Of a stretch of 64,000 nt of DNA, positions 25,041-33,747 are shown piece after piece. Both the position numbers and the translations under genes were made by a program. How positions within the stretch are numbered: position 1 is the stretch's first letter; each line of letters begins with the position of its first letter. The stretch is taken from positions 48,184 through 112,183 of the forward strand of contig CAXMOP010000045.1 of NCBI GenBank assembly GCA_964195155.1, read 5' to 3'. This DNA is from JACZST01 sp964195155 (GTDB taxonomy: Bacteria; Actinomycetota; Acidimicrobiia; Spongiisociales; UBA5794). The notes under the pieces were generated by a model, which ran no database searches, was not told where the DNA came from, and worked only from the letters and a program-made list of their open reading frames with translations.

Positions 25041-25882
25041 ACGACAACGACATCGACCTCATCACATCGCTGATCGGCGGGGAACTCCCGGAGTCAGAGG
25101 CGGCAGCTGCGATCGCTCGCATCGGGTCCGACCCTGAACTCCGGGCGGCCCACGACGAGCAGGTCGGAGTCGCCTCGATGCTCGGTTCCGCTCCCGTGGT
25201 CGCGATGACCGCGGAGGAGACTGCCTCGCTGCACGGATCGCTACGCACCGAGCTCCAGCTCGACGATCAGCCGGCGGCCGTGGCTGCGGCAGCGTCCGGC
25301 TGGAGCCGATGGTGGGCGCCAATGACCGGCCTCGCGGTAGCGGCAGTCGTGATCTTCGCCATTGCCGTCCTGCCCGATGCACTCGACGGAACCGATTCTG
25401 CTGAGGTGGTGAGCGCACCTCCTCCAGAGACCACGGCGCCCGCATCCGAGCTGGATACACAGAGCACCGGCGGTGCGCTGGTCCAGCCCGAGGACGACAA
25501 CACAAGCGACGCCTTTACGACCACTACCGCGGCCAGCGAGTCCGCGGCCGTCGAGGAGTTGGAGGATGCGACGATGTCGCAATACTTCATGGTGCCTCAA
25601 GCCGCACGAGCAAGCGAGCTCGAGCTGCCGATCCTCGAAGAGACTGCGGTTGCCGCCTCCGGCTTCGACAGCGCGCTAGGCCTGGCAACCGAATCGGCGA
25701 GGGTCAACGTCGCTGCGCTCACGGCGTGCTTTCCCGGCGGCGCTGCGGGCAGCGCACTCGACCCCATTGGGGTTACCCCGGATCTTTCTGTGGTGTACGC
25801 AATCGCAACCGACATCGAAACCGGATTCGAAACATCGGTAACGATCGACTTGTCTAGCTGTGAAATAGCAGAAGCCGGCTGA
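25037..25882 (+). CDS. anti-sigma factor, single-pass membrane protein
   Basis: A 281 aa protein overlapping the sigma gene by 4 bp. The short N-terminal domain (DNDIDLITSLIGGELPESEA...) is the sigma-binding type; it lacks the HxxxCxxC zinc motif of ZAS anti-sigmas. One helix, GLAVAAVVIFAIAVL (about residues 96-110), is followed by an extracytoplasmic, Ser/Thr-rich segment and a C-terminal domain. Position and design match RsmA of mycobacteria; direct proof of which sigma it binds is from coupling only. Confidence 0.82.
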   Translation: MNDNDIDLITSLIGGELPESEAAAAIARIGSDPELRAAHDEQVGVASMLGSAPVVAMTAEETASLHGSLRTELQLDDQPAAVAAAASGWSRWWAPMTGLAVAAVVIFAIAVLPDALDGTDSAEVVSAPPPETTAPASELDTQSTGGALVQPEDDNTSDAFTTTTAASESAAVEELEDATMSQYFMVPQAARASELELPILEETAVAASGFDSALGLATESARVNVAALTACFPGGAAGSALDPIGVTPDLSVVYAIATDIETGFETSVTIDLSSCEIAEAG

Positions 25883-25910
25883 ATCGCACGGCTGACTAAC
25901 CTCGCCCTCC

Positions 25911-26216
25911 ATGACCGATCGCGATCCAGACTATCCGACCCAGATCGCCGAGTTCCTGGAAGAGCTGGCGGTCAAGATCCGCTCGATGACGGTTGATCGG
26001 GCCGAGAGCGCGGTCACGTGGACCGCCCTGGGAATCATGTTGGCGATCATCTTGCTCCTGGGCATCATCTGGCTGCTCGTCGGCTTCTTCCGGGCGTTCG
26101 GAGCGCTCGTCGGCCAGGAAGTCGCCTACGCGATCACCGGGGGCATATTGATCGTCGTGGGTGCGTTGCTATGGATGCGTAGATTCCCTGCCGACGACGC
26201 CGGGAGCGAGGAATGA
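25911..26216 (+). CDS. small two-helix membrane protein
   Basis: A 101 aa protein between the anti-sigma and trxB genes. A charged N-terminal helix (EFLEELAVKIRSMTVDRAESAV) precedes two strongly hydrophobic helices, about 42-63 and 75-92, and a short acidic tail. It overlaps trxB by 4 bp, so it is translationally coupled with it. Function unknown; it could be an accessory of the stress operon. Confidence 0.78.
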   Translation: MTDRDPDYPTQIAEFLEELAVKIRSMTVDRAESAVTWTALGIMLAIILLLGIIWLLVGFFRAFGALVGQEVAYAITGGILIVVGALLWMRRFPADDAGSEE

Positions 26217-27136
26217 CCGAGAAGATTCTGATCATCGGATCCGGGCCCGCAGGGCTTACCGCAGCGATCTATGCGGCGCGTGCCGACCTCGCCCCACTGA
26301 TGATCGAGGGCTATGAACGCGGCGGACAGCTCATGCTGACGACCGACGTCGAGAACTACCCCGGATTCCCCGACGGCATCATGGGTCCCGACCTGATCGA
26401 GTCGTTCCGCAAGCAGGCTGAGCGATTCGGAACCAGGATCATCTCGTCAGACGTCACGAGGGTCGACCTCTCGGAACGCCCGTTCAAAGTGTGGGTCGGC
26501 GAGGACCCCTACGAGGCGGAGACACTGATCGTTTCCACCGGGGCAGCGGCCCGCTGGCTCGATGTTCCCGGTGAGACACGGCTCCGCGGTTACGGCGTTT
26601 CCGCATGCGCAACGTGCGACGGGTTCTTCTTCCGCGACAAGACGCTTGCGGTCATCGGCGGCGGCGACAGCGCGATGGAAGAGGCGATCTTCCTGACCAA
26701 GTTCGCCAGCAAGGTGACAATCATCCACCGGCGAGATCAATTCCGGGCGTCGAAGATCATGTCGCAGCGGGCGATCGACCACGAGAAAATCGAGGTGATG
26801 TGGAACTCCGCGGTCGAGGAGGTACTCGGTGACGACCTGGTGACCGGGGTCCGAGTCAGGAACGTGGAGACGGATGAGGAGTCCACGCTCGACGTCGATG
26901 GTGTCTTCCTCGCTATCGGCCACGATCCGAATACGGGTGTCTTTCGAGACCAGCTCGAGTTGGACAAAGCCGGCTATATCGTCACCGATCCCGACACGAC
27001 CATGACCTCGGTGGAAGGCGTGTTCGCCGCCGGCGATGTGGTCGATCACGTATATCAACAGGCGGTAACTGCAGCCGGACAAGGGTGCGAGGCCGCGCTC
27101 GACGCCGAGCGTTGGTTGGAATCCAGGGAAATTTGA
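26213..27136 (+). CDS. trxB: thioredoxin reductase
   Basis: A 307 aa flavoprotein that passes NADPH electrons to thioredoxin. FAD motif ILIIGSGPAGLTAAIYAARA at the N-terminus, redox pair in SACATCDGFFF, NADPH motif VIGGGDSAMEEA and the C-terminal GVFAAGDVVDHVYQQAVTAAGQGCEAALDAER. Upstream overlap is 4 bp and trxA follows 52 bp on, forming the reducing pair beside the sigma/anti-sigma genes as in Mycobacterium. Confidence 0.97.
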   Translation: MTEKILIIGSGPAGLTAAIYAARADLAPLMIEGYERGGQLMLTTDVENYPGFPDGIMGPDLIESFRKQAERFGTRIISSDVTRVDLSERPFKVWVGEDPYEAETLIVSTGAAARWLDVPGETRLRGYGVSACATCDGFFFRDKTLAVIGGGDSAMEEAIFLTKFASKVTIIHRRDQFRASKIMSQRAIDHEKIEVMWNSAVEEVLGDDLVTGVRVRNVETDEESTLDVDGVFLAIGHDPNTGVFRDQLELDKAGYIVTDPDTTMTSVEGVFAAGDVVDHVYQQAVTAAGQGCEAALDAERWLESREI

Positions 27137-27187
27137 TAGGCCGATTGCGGTTGCAGTAGGACCGGCCGCCAACAAGGAGGAACCCGA

Positions 27188-27514
27188 ATGGGCCAGAACA
27201 CGACCGAAGCCACCGATGCCACCCTCGCGGGGCTCGTCGCCGAATCCACCCCCACCCTGGTGGACTTCTGGGCGGAGTGGTGCGGACCGTGCAAGATGAT
27301 GGAAGGACCGCTCGACGAACTCGCCGGAGAACAGGCGGGAAAGCTGAACGTCTTGAAGCTCAACGTCGACGAAAACCAGTCGACCGCGATGGAATATGGT
27401 GTGATGAGCATCCCGACCATGATCGTGTTCCAGGACGGCCAGGAAAAAAAGCGCCTCGTAGGAGCCCGCAGCCGCAGCCAACTCGAATCCGAGCTGTCTG
27501 AGTTCGTTGGCTAG
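27188..27514 (+). CDS. trxA: thioredoxin
   Basis: A 108 aa thioredoxin fold with the active site FWAEWCGPCKMMEGP, cis-Pro in VMSIPTMIVFQDG and the usual GARS-x-S end. It has a good Shine-Dalgarno (AAGGAGG) before ATG 27188. It would be reduced by the upstream TrxB and could serve MsrB and others. Confidence 0.97.
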   Translation: MGQNTTEATDATLAGLVAESTPTLVDFWAEWCGPCKMMEGPLDELAGEQAGKLNVLKLNVDENQSTAMEYGVMSIPTMIVFQDGQEKKRLVGARSRSQLESELSEFVG

Positions 27515-27569
27515 CTTTCTCGCAGCCAGCTTTCTCGTGCCGACGTCCCCCGGTGGCTAACTTCACGGT

Positions 27570-28544
27570 GTGAGGCAGTACCACGTTGGAGACCGCGGCG
27601 AGCCGATTCGCGACATCCAGCACCGTCTCAACCTCCTCGGCCACGACACCGACCCGGATCCGCTGGGGACCTTCGGCGACGGGACCGGGCACGCCGTCAC
27701 CGACTTCCAGCGGTCTCGTGGCATCCATGCCGACGGGATCGTCGGCGACCATACCTGGCAATCCCTGGTAGACGCCGGCTACGGCCTCGGTGACCGGATG
27801 CTCTACCGGCGTGTGCCGCTGATGCGCGGTGACGATATCTCCGCATTGCAGCAGGCGTTGAACTCGCTCGGTTTCGACGCCGGCAAGGTCGATGGGTTGT
27901 TCGGGCCGGAATCCCTTGCCGCAGTTCTGGACTTTCAACACAACCGTGGCATGGCAGAGGACGGGATCGTGGGCACCGCCGTCGCCGCGGAGCTGACGCT
28001 GATGCAGCGAGAGACCTCGAAGCGGGGTCGGGAGGCGGTGCGGGAACAGGCCTGGATTGCGTCGCTCCCCCAACCGATCGCCGGTGCTCGCGTCTATCTC
28101 GACCCGGCGTGGGACGACCAGGGAGCCGCAGGGATCTGGGAGACCGCCATGGCCGCAGCCGGCGCCCTTCGCCGCGCCGGCGCCATGCCGCTGTTGTCGC
28201 GCAGCATCGACACCTACCCCGACGAACATGTCCGCGCCAGGCGGGCGAACCGACTTGATGCCGATCTCGTGGCTTCGTTCGAAATAGCCAAGTCTTCCGA
28301 TGCGGGCGTTTTCTACTTCGGAACCGACCGATCCTCGAGCCCGGCGGGACGGCTCCTCGCCGAATCACTCGGTCGCCGACTCGACATGAGCGTGGAAGCG
28401 AGAGCGACGCCGATCCTCCGCGAAACCCGTTCGCCCGCAGTGGTCGTCGCCGTTGCGCGGGCAACCGAGGAGGCCGGGATCGTGCTGGCCGAGGTGATCG
28501 AACAGCTCTACCTGCACGGGGTCCCTGAGCGGCTCCGTAAATAG
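27570..28544 (+). CDS. cwlM: CwlM-like protein: two peptidoglycan-binding domains and an inactive amidase fold
   Basis: A 324 aa protein. Two peptidoglycan-binding domains occupy residues 1-145 (GEPIRDIQHRLNLLGH... and RGDDISALQQALNSLGF). The amidase_3-type remainder starts with ARVYLDPAWDDQGAAG where active enzymes have the zinc-binding GHGG, and the later Glu/His ligands are also unclear. In mycobacteria CwlM at this spot (after trxC, before parB) is a non-hydrolytic regulator of MurA. No signal peptide is seen, fitting a cytoplasmic regulator. GTG start at 27570. Confidence 0.83.
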   Translation: MRQYHVGDRGEPIRDIQHRLNLLGHDTDPDPLGTFGDGTGHAVTDFQRSRGIHADGIVGDHTWQSLVDAGYGLGDRMLYRRVPLMRGDDISALQQALNSLGFDAGKVDGLFGPESLAAVLDFQHNRGMAEDGIVGTAVAAELTLMQRETSKRGREAVREQAWIASLPQPIAGARVYLDPAWDDQGAAGIWETAMAAAGALRRAGAMPLLSRSIDTYPDEHVRARRANRLDADLVASFEIAKSSDAGVFYFGTDRSSSPAGRLLAESLGRRLDMSVEARATPILRETRSPAVVVAVARATEEAGIVLAEVIEQLYLHGVPERLRK

Positions 28545-28577
28545 GGGGCGATGCGCTCGCCGCAGGTGGTGCATTTG

Positions 28578-28743
28578 CTGAGCCGGGGCCCGAGCGGCCT
28601 GCGCCATGTTTGTTGGGCGGCTCGCCGGGGCTCGCCGCCTGACTGCGTGATCGCGACAGAGCTAGTCGAAAGCAATTCAGTCGGGCTCGCGACTCGCGAC
28701 TCGCGACTCTCGTGTTGCCTGAGCCCGGGCCCGAGCGGCCTGC
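28578..28743. repeat. direct repeat pair TGAGCCSGGGCCCGAGCGGCCTGC
   Basis: A ~25 bp sequence appears at 28578-28603 and 28716-28742, with at most two differences, in the gap between convergent cwlM and parB. Both contain GGGCCCGAGCGGCCTG. A heptamer array sits between them. Confidence 0.6.
28684..28711. repeat. heptamer array GACTCGC
   Basis: Units GGCTCGC, GACTCGC, GACTCGC, GACTCTC, period 7. Same unit as in 19436-19463, here between cwlM and parB. Confidence 0.75.
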
Positions 28744-28808
28744 CACGAAGTGGCAAGAGCGGGAAACGAAACCGCTGGTTCACCACCTTCGAGACGACGG
28801 GCACCCTC

Positions 28809-29657
28809 TCAGGAGAACAACGCCCGATAGATCTGCTCGAGGTCATCGAGTGACGAGTAGCGGATCATCAACCGCCCGCCTGCCCCCTTCGGCTTGATCA
28901 CAACCGTCGTCCCCAACCGCTCCGACAGCCGCTCTTCCAGCTCGATGATTGCCGCCGGCCGCATGTCGGGCGTCTTGCGAGTCGACCGCGTTGTGACACC
29001 CTCCTTGGCGGCCTCTTCCACCAAGCGCACCGACCAGCCCTCATCGACGGCCTGCCTGGCAATCGCAAGCGCCTGGGCCGGATCCTCCACCGAGAGGAGG
29101 GCCCTGGCGTGTCCTGCCGAGAGCTCACCGCGGTCGAGCATGCCCTGAATCGCCGGCGGCAACTGGAGTAACCGCAGGGTATTGGTGACCGAGCTCCGGC
29201 TCTTCGCCACCCGTTCGGCGACTCCCTCGTGAGTCATGCCAAAATCTTCCAGGAGGTTTCGATATGCGGCGGCCTCCTCGAGCGGTGACAAGTCGGTGCG
29301 CTGCAGATTCTCGATCAGTGCCTCGGTGAGGTTTCCCGCGTCGTCGGCCGACGTTCGGATCACTGCCGGCACTCGACGCAGACCGGCGAGCCCCGCGGCG
29401 CGCAGCCGCCGCTCGCCGGCTACCAACACGTAGGTGCCCTCGCCATCTCCGGCGCGCACGACAATGGGCTGCAGGACCCCGACCTCCCGGATTGAAGCGG
29501 CGAGCTCCTCCAACCCGTCCTGATCGAACCGGCGACGAGGCTGCTGTGGATTTGGCGAAACCGATTCCAGGTCGACCTCGGCGAAGCCGCCCACGGGATG
29601 GTCAACCGGGATCAGCGCATCGAGGCCGCGGCCCAGCCCGCTCTTACGTGCGGCCAT
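28809..29657 (-). CDS. parB: chromosome partitioning protein ParB
   Basis: A 282 aa CTP-dependent clamp that binds parS and spreads on DNA. The CTPase motif is LVAGERRLRA with ENLQRTDLSPLEEA, and the DNA-binding helix-turn-helix includes VAERVAKSRSSVTNTLRLLQLP; the C-domain (LEERLSERLGTTVVI...) dimerises. It overlaps parA by 14 bp. A parS-like site is at 31130-31145. Together with ParA it segregates origins. Confidence 0.96.
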   Translation of the reverse strand: MAARKSGLGRGLDALIPVDHPVGGFAEVDLESVSPNPQQPRRRFDQDGLEELAASIREVGVLQPIVVRAGDGEGTYVLVAGERRLRAAGLAGLRRVPAVIRTSADDAGNLTEALIENLQRTDLSPLEEAAAYRNLLEDFGMTHEGVAERVAKSRSSVTNTLRLLQLPPAIQGMLDRGELSAGHARALLSVEDPAQALAIARQAVDEGWSVRLVEEAAKEGVTTRSTRKTPDMRPAAIIELEERLSERLGTTVVIKPKGAGGRLMIRYSSLDDLEQIYRALFS

Positions 29658-30432
29658 GGCGCCTCCGGAATTCGCTCGCCAACTCCCGGTAGGCGATTGC
29701 CCCGCGATTCATGCGGTCATAAGCCTCGATCGGCTCACCGTGGGAGGGCGCCTCCGACAGACGAACCGTTCGCGGGATCACGGTTCTGTAGGCCGTCTTG
29801 CCGAAGTGATCGCGGACCTCGCTCGTCACCTGTTTCGAGAGCGTGGTGCGGCCATCGAACATCGTCAGCACCACACCTTCGACGTCTAGTTGAGGGTTAA
29901 GGCTGCTCTGCACCAGATGGATGTTCCGTATCAGCTGGCCCACCCCTTCAAGTGCGTAGTACTCGCATTGGATCGGGATGAACACCTCGTCGGCAGCCGT
30001 CAGGGCGTTGATGGTGAGCAAACCCAACGAAGGCGGGCAGTCAATGAGGATGTAGTCGTACTCCGCAACAACGGACTTCAGTGCATTCGCCAGCCGATGC
30101 TCGCGAGAAAACATCGACACCAGCTCGATTTCAGCACCAGCCAGCTCGATCGTTGCCGGGATGACAAAGAGCCCCCCAACCGATGACGGCTCCACGACGT
30201 CTTCGGTTGCGATCTCGTCAACCATGAGATCGTAGGTCGAGAGCTCAATTGCCGAGCGGTCGACACCGAGCCCGCTCGTGGTATTGCCCTGCGGGTCGAG
30301 GTCCACGAGAAGGACGCGTTCGCCTTGAAGGGCCAAGCCGGCACCCAGGTTGATTGCGGTGGTCGATTTCCCGACGCCACCCTTCTGATTGGCTATGGCG
30401 ACGATGGTTGCGGCGGACTTGGCGATGCTCAA
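29644..30432 (-). CDS. parA: chromosome partitioning ATPase ParA
   Basis: A 262 aa Walker-type ATPase. Deviant Walker A is NQKGGVGKSTTAINLG, Walker A' is LVDLDPQGNTTSG and Walker B is YDYILIDCPPSLGLLT. It moves ParB-bound origins. The rsmG-parA-parB order is normal for actinobacteria; parA starts 6 bp after rsmG. Confidence 0.96.
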   Translation of the reverse strand: MSIAKSAATIVAIANQKGGVGKSTTAINLGAGLALQGERVLLVDLDPQGNTTSGLGVDRSAIELSTYDLMVDEIATEDVVEPSSVGGLFVIPATIELAGAEIELVSMFSREHRLANALKSVVAEYDYILIDCPPSLGLLTINALTAADEVFIPIQCEYYALEGVGQLIRNIHLVQSSLNPQLDVEGVVLTMFDGRTTLSKQVTSEVRDHFGKTAYRTVIPRTVRLSEAPSHGEPIEAYDRMNRGAIAYRELASEFRRRHGRT

Positions 30433-30438
30433 ACCCTT

Positions 30439-31071
30439 TCAGCGTACGGTCATCCTAAGGTGCCAGGCCGCTGAGTCAAGTACTCCCTCGTTCGTCCTGA
30501 GGATCTCGATGACGGTGTCTGGTATGGGATCGGGGATGGTAGGTCGACTCGGTCCGCGGCGGAGACCGATCACCGCCACACCCCCTGGCTCCAGCAGCCG
30601 CGCCGCGACCGCCATGGCCCGATCGGCCGGGTAGCTGGCGCGAAACACTGCCGCCGCATAGCGCTCTTCATGGTGGTCGGCATCCTCGATGACCACCGAC
30701 ACCTCTTTGAGGGCAAGGATTCTGATGGCGCGGTGCGCAAGATCGGCCCGACGCTGTGAGCGGTCCAGCAAGGTCACCACGGTCCCCGGTTCAGCGATTG
30801 CCAGCGGGATACCCGGCAATCCGACGCCGGATCCAACATCGATCAAGCTTGCCGGAGCATCGAGCCATCCGGAGGCAAATACCAGCGAGTCGGCGAGGTG
30901 GCGGTCGAAGATCCGCTCGGCTTCATTGGGACCCATAGCACCGGCGGGAATCGCTTCCTCGATCAGCCAATCTGCGTAGGCGACCAGGGTCGCCAGCTGC
31001 TGGGTATCGAGGCTGTTGCCGGCCCATTCCGCAGCCCGGTGCAGGGTGTCGGCGTGTACTGAATCGTCCAT
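30439..31071 (-). CDS. rsmG: 16S rRNA m7G methyltransferase
   Basis: Methylates G527 (E. coli numbering) of 16S rRNA using SAM. A 210 aa Rossmann protein with LIDVGSGVGLPGIPLAIAEP as the SAM loop, RRADLAH and VIEDADHHEE further on. I chose the ATG at 31071 (MDDSVHADTLHRAA) with a GGAAG Shine-Dalgarno; the frame continues to 31146 but overlaps the parS site, so the longer form is unlikely. Confidence 0.94.
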   Translation of the reverse strand: MDDSVHADTLHRAAEWAGNSLDTQQLATLVAYADWLIEEAIPAGAMGPNEAERIFDRHLADSLVFASGWLDAPASLIDVGSGVGLPGIPLAIAEPGTVVTLLDRSQRRADLAHRAIRILALKEVSVVIEDADHHEERYAAAVFRASYPADRAMAVAARLLEPGGVAVIGLRRGPSRPTIPDPIPDTVIEILRTNEGVLDSAAWHLRMTVR

Positions 31072-31129
31072 TTCGCTTCCGATCACTTTCGAGTGACCGA
31101 CTCCTCGCCGGCCCCTCGATCTCGGAAAA

Positions 31130-31145
31130 TGTTTCACGGGAAACA
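31130..31145. promoter_or_regulatory. parS centromere-like site
   Basis: TGTTTCACGGGAAACA matches the general bacterial parS consensus TGTTTCACGTGAAACA in 15 of 16 positions; the one change is at position 10. It lies between jag and rsmG, 1.5 kb from parB and about 4 kb from the likely origin, as expected for parS. Confidence 0.85.
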
Positions 31146-31298
31146 TGTCCCGTGCCCAAACGGTCGGTGTTCCGGCCCCCAGCCGTTGTTTCGCAGGTGA
31201 TCGGCGGCGGGGTCCCGTGAGCTTCGACGATCGCAGAGTAGTTGCGGATCGTCTGCCGAGACGGGCCTTGGTGCCCCCGACCGCGGGAAGGGGGCCAT

Positions 31299-31313
31299 CA
31301 GCGCATAGCGCTG
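31299..31313 (-). terminator. hairpin at the jag stop
   Basis: A CAGCGC/GCGCTG stem with a 3-base loop lies one base beyond the jag stop codon on the minus strand, a plausible terminator or processing stem before the rsmG promoter region. Confidence 0.4.
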
Positions 31314-31314
31314 G

Positions 31315-32202
31315 CTAGCCCGCATCGCCTCCGAGCGGCGAAATCACGACGGCGCGACGGGGGTCATCGCCCTCCGAATGGGTGCGAACACCCTCAATAT
31401 CTGTGGCGGCGTCGTGAACGACCTTGCGATCAGCGGCGTTCATCGGCTCGAGCATGATCTCCCCACCGTCGGCAAGCACCTGGTCGGCGAGCTTCTTGGT
31501 GTAGATGGTCAGGGCTTCGCGTCGACGCGCCCCATAACCGGCAATGTCGATGCGCATCCTCGGGGCACCGAAGGTCTTACGCTGTACCGTGGTTCGCGTC
31601 AATTCGAGCACCGAGTACATGGCAGCACCCTTCTGCCCAACCAACGCCTCGGTCTGCTCACCGACGACATCGAGGTAGAGCACCTCATCCTCGATCCGGG
31701 ATTCGACCTTCCCCTCCAGGCCGAATGCATCGAGCAGCCCATCGAGAAATGCGGTCGCCACTTCTGCCTGCTCCTCGATCGGCGCCGGCTCCGGGCGCTC
31801 ACGCTTATCGTCCTGAGATGTATCCATTCGACTCTCCCCGTCCTGCTTGGCCGGCCGATCCTTCGCCTGGTTCGATGCGGTTTTTCCTTGGTACTGCTTG
31901 CTTTTCTGACCCTTTTGAGTCCCTTGACGCTTCTGGTTTCGTTGGCCGCCCTGGCTCTTCTTCGCCTGCTGCTGCGAGCTCCCCGTGCTCGCCCCGCCGC
32001 GCCGTCCGCGACGGCGGCCGCCCTTTCTTGGACTCTTGACCACCTTCACGATGGCGGGCTTGCTGCCAACGCCGAGAAACCCTCCGGTCGCCTGTTGCAG
32101 AACCTCGACCTGGGCATCCTCGACGGATTCGATGCCCAACTCCTCGAGGGCTGCCTCCACGGCAATATCCACACTCCCGCCGGTCACTTCAACCCACTCC
32201 AT
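31315..32202 (-). CDS. jag: Jag/KhpB RNA-binding protein
   Basis: A 295 aa protein: Jag-N domain (WVEVTGGSVDIAVEAALEELGIESVEDAQVEVLQ, with the FLGVG motif), a Lys/Gln-rich linker of low complexity (about 65-140), a KH domain (AALVGQKGAAMYSVLELTRTTV as the G-x-x-G loop region) and an R3H motif (ADRKVVHDAATDIEGVRTHSEGDDPRRAVVIS). KhpB binds RNA and links to cell-envelope synthesis in other bacteria. Its Shine-Dalgarno GGAGGAAG lies inside the end of yidC, 4 bp away. Confidence 0.94.
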   Translation of the reverse strand: MEWVEVTGGSVDIAVEAALEELGIESVEDAQVEVLQQATGGFLGVGSKPAIVKVVKSPRKGGRRRGRRGGASTGSSQQQAKKSQGGQRNQKRQGTQKGQKSKQYQGKTASNQAKDRPAKQDGESRMDTSQDDKRERPEPAPIEEQAEVATAFLDGLLDAFGLEGKVESRIEDEVLYLDVVGEQTEALVGQKGAAMYSVLELTRTTVQRKTFGAPRMRIDIAGYGARRREALTIYTKKLADQVLADGGEIMLEPMNAADRKVVHDAATDIEGVRTHSEGDDPRRAVVISPLGGDAG

Positions 32203-32206
32203 CGGT

Positions 32207-33067
32207 CTACTTCCTCCTCCGACCCTTTTTCTTCTTGCTGGTATTCGGCGGGGGGCCCTTCGCATCGCCATCTTCGGGCAGCGCTTCAGGTTGGCCCTCT
32301 CCTGCCTGTCGCAGACCTTCCTTCAAACGGGACACCGGGTTCCGATCATCCATCCAGAAGATCAATGACTGCTGTCCGATACGAAAGACGCTCGACGTGG
32401 CGAAATAGATACCGAGCCCCGAGGTCAACGACCACGTGATGAACCCGAAGAACAACGGCATGATTTTCATGGCCGTTTGCATGCTCTGCTGTTGCGCCGT
32501 CTTTTCCACTACCTCGCCGTTGCTACTCCGCATCTGGGTCGTTTGGTATTGCTGGTAGAACCCGGCCGCCACGATGAAGATCAACAGGACGATATAGGGT
32601 ATGGCCGCCAGGATGTCCCCGCTACTGAAAGCGTCTGGGATGGCGCTACTCGGAGACACGGTGAGATCCATGCCGAGGAACTGGGTGTTGATCGACTCAC
32701 CGGGGGGTACCTCGATGTACTGCTCGGTGTCCCCCAACACCCGGAACAAGGCAAACCAGATCGGCATCTGGACGATCAGCGGCAAACACCCGGCGGCGGG
32801 GTTAACGCCCTTCTCCGAGTACAGGGCCATCAACTGCTTATTCAACACCTCGCGATCACCCTTCAGCTCCTTCTGGAGTCGCTTCACCTCCGGCTGAATC
32901 TCTTGCATGGCACGCATCGAACGGGTCTGCTTCAGGGTGAGCGGGAACATCAGCAGCGACAGCATGATGGTGAGCAGGATGATCGCGATGCCCAGATTTG
33001 GAATAATTTGGTAAAAGAAGTTGAGCGCATCGCCAAGGAGTTGCTGGAGCAGCGTCCACGGATTCAT
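32207..33067 (-). CDS. yidC: membrane protein insertase YidC
   Basis: A 286 aa insertase with five helices in the Oxa1 pattern: IIPNLGIAIILLTIMLSLLMFPLTLKQ, the GCLPLIVQMPIWFALFRVL box and later hydrophobic segments, ending in a Lys/Arg-rich tail (SKKKKGRRRK) that can contact ribosomes. The hydrophilic groove Arg is in LTLKQTRSM. Between yidD and jag in the normal order. Confidence 0.96.
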   Translation of the reverse strand: MNPWTLLQQLLGDALNFFYQIIPNLGIAIILLTIMLSLLMFPLTLKQTRSMRAMQEIQPEVKRLQKELKGDREVLNKQLMALYSEKGVNPAAGCLPLIVQMPIWFALFRVLGDTEQYIEVPPGESINTQFLGMDLTVSPSSAIPDAFSSGDILAAIPYIVLLIFIVAAGFYQQYQTTQMRSSNGEVVEKTAQQQSMQTAMKIMPLFFGFITWSLTSGLGIYFATSSVFRIGQQSLIFWMDDRNPVSRLKEGLRQAGEGQPEALPEDGDAKGPPPNTSKKKKGRRRK

Positions 33068-33342
33068 GGCGAGGCCATCCCGGGCTCGTCGCCCATCCCC
33101 GGTGGCACCGGATCGAGCCCGCCCTCATGGAACGGCTGACAGCGGCCGATGCGCTTGACGGCCAACCAGCTGCCCTTGACCGCGCCGTGCACCTGGATGG
33201 CTTCGTAGCCATAGTGGGAGCACGAGGGATAGAACCGGCAATTGCCCCCCATGAATGGTGACAACACGATCTGATATCCCCGAACGAGCCACAACAGCAG
33301 ACGAGCCGCAGGCCCCACCCGCGGTTGCTCTTGCTCGGTCAT
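33064..33342 (-). CDS. yidD: membrane protein insertion efficiency factor YidD
   Basis: A 92 aa small protein. It has RGYQIVLSPFMGGNCRFYPSCSHYGYEAIQVHGAVKGSWLAVKRIGRCQPFHEGGLDPVP, with three cysteines conserved in the family. It helps YidC/Sec insertion. It overlaps yidC and rnpA by 4 bp each, so rnpA-yidD-yidC are translationally coupled. Confidence 0.95.
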   Translation of the reverse strand: MTEQEQPRVGPAARLLLWLVRGYQIVLSPFMGGNCRFYPSCSHYGYEAIQVHGAVKGSWLAVKRIGRCQPFHEGGLDPVPPGMGDEPGMASP

Positions 33343-33677
33343 CGATCGTTCTCCTCGGTTTCAACTATCGCCCGGCCCAAACCCGAGATCAAGGCCTCAA
33401 AAGGTCGCTCGACGGTGTCCGTCGAAGCAACCACGACGTATGCCGTGTCCGGCTGCAACTCCACCTGGCGGATCGCTTGCCTGAGCCGCCGCTTGGCGCG
33501 GTTTCTGGCGACCGCGTTCCCAACGCCACGCCCGGCAACGATACCCACCTGAGGTGGGCCCGATTCCCCAACACCTTGAATCACCAGCAACCCGCCGATC
33601 TCTGATCGCCGCCCCCGCCGGTAGAGCCCACCAAATCGGGAAGAGGCCAACGAGACGTATTTCGTTGTGCGGGCCAT
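33339..33677 (-). CDS. rnpA: ribonuclease P protein component
   Basis: A 112 aa basic protein that helps RNase P RNA mature tRNAs. The family signature is ARNRAKRRLRQAIRQ, preceded by FGGLYRRGRRSEIGGLLV and GIVAGRGVGNAV. I chose the ATG at 33677 (MARTTKYVSLASSRF) because GGAGGAG lies upstream and the length is normal; the frame runs to 33812 through the hairpin region. Follows rpmH after a 144 bp structured spacer. Confidence 0.93.
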   Translation of the reverse strand: MARTTKYVSLASSRFGGLYRRGRRSEIGGLLVIQGVGESGPPQVGIVAGRGVGNAVARNRAKRRLRQAIRQVELQPDTAYVVVASTDTVERPFEALISGLGRAIVETEENDR

Positions 33678-33747
33678 ATGCCGCCGGCTCCTCCACGCTG
33701 TCCATCGGTTCGCTCGCGTCGGCGGCCCGTTGGAGAACTCCCAAGCG

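Noticed and set aside
26447..27481. A 344-codon minus-strand frame opposite trxB and trxA
   Set aside because: It lies opposite two unmistakable genes and shows no domain of its own.
31147..31314. A small minus-strand frame between jag and rsmG
   Set aside because: It is short, has no RBS or family and covers the parS and promoter region.
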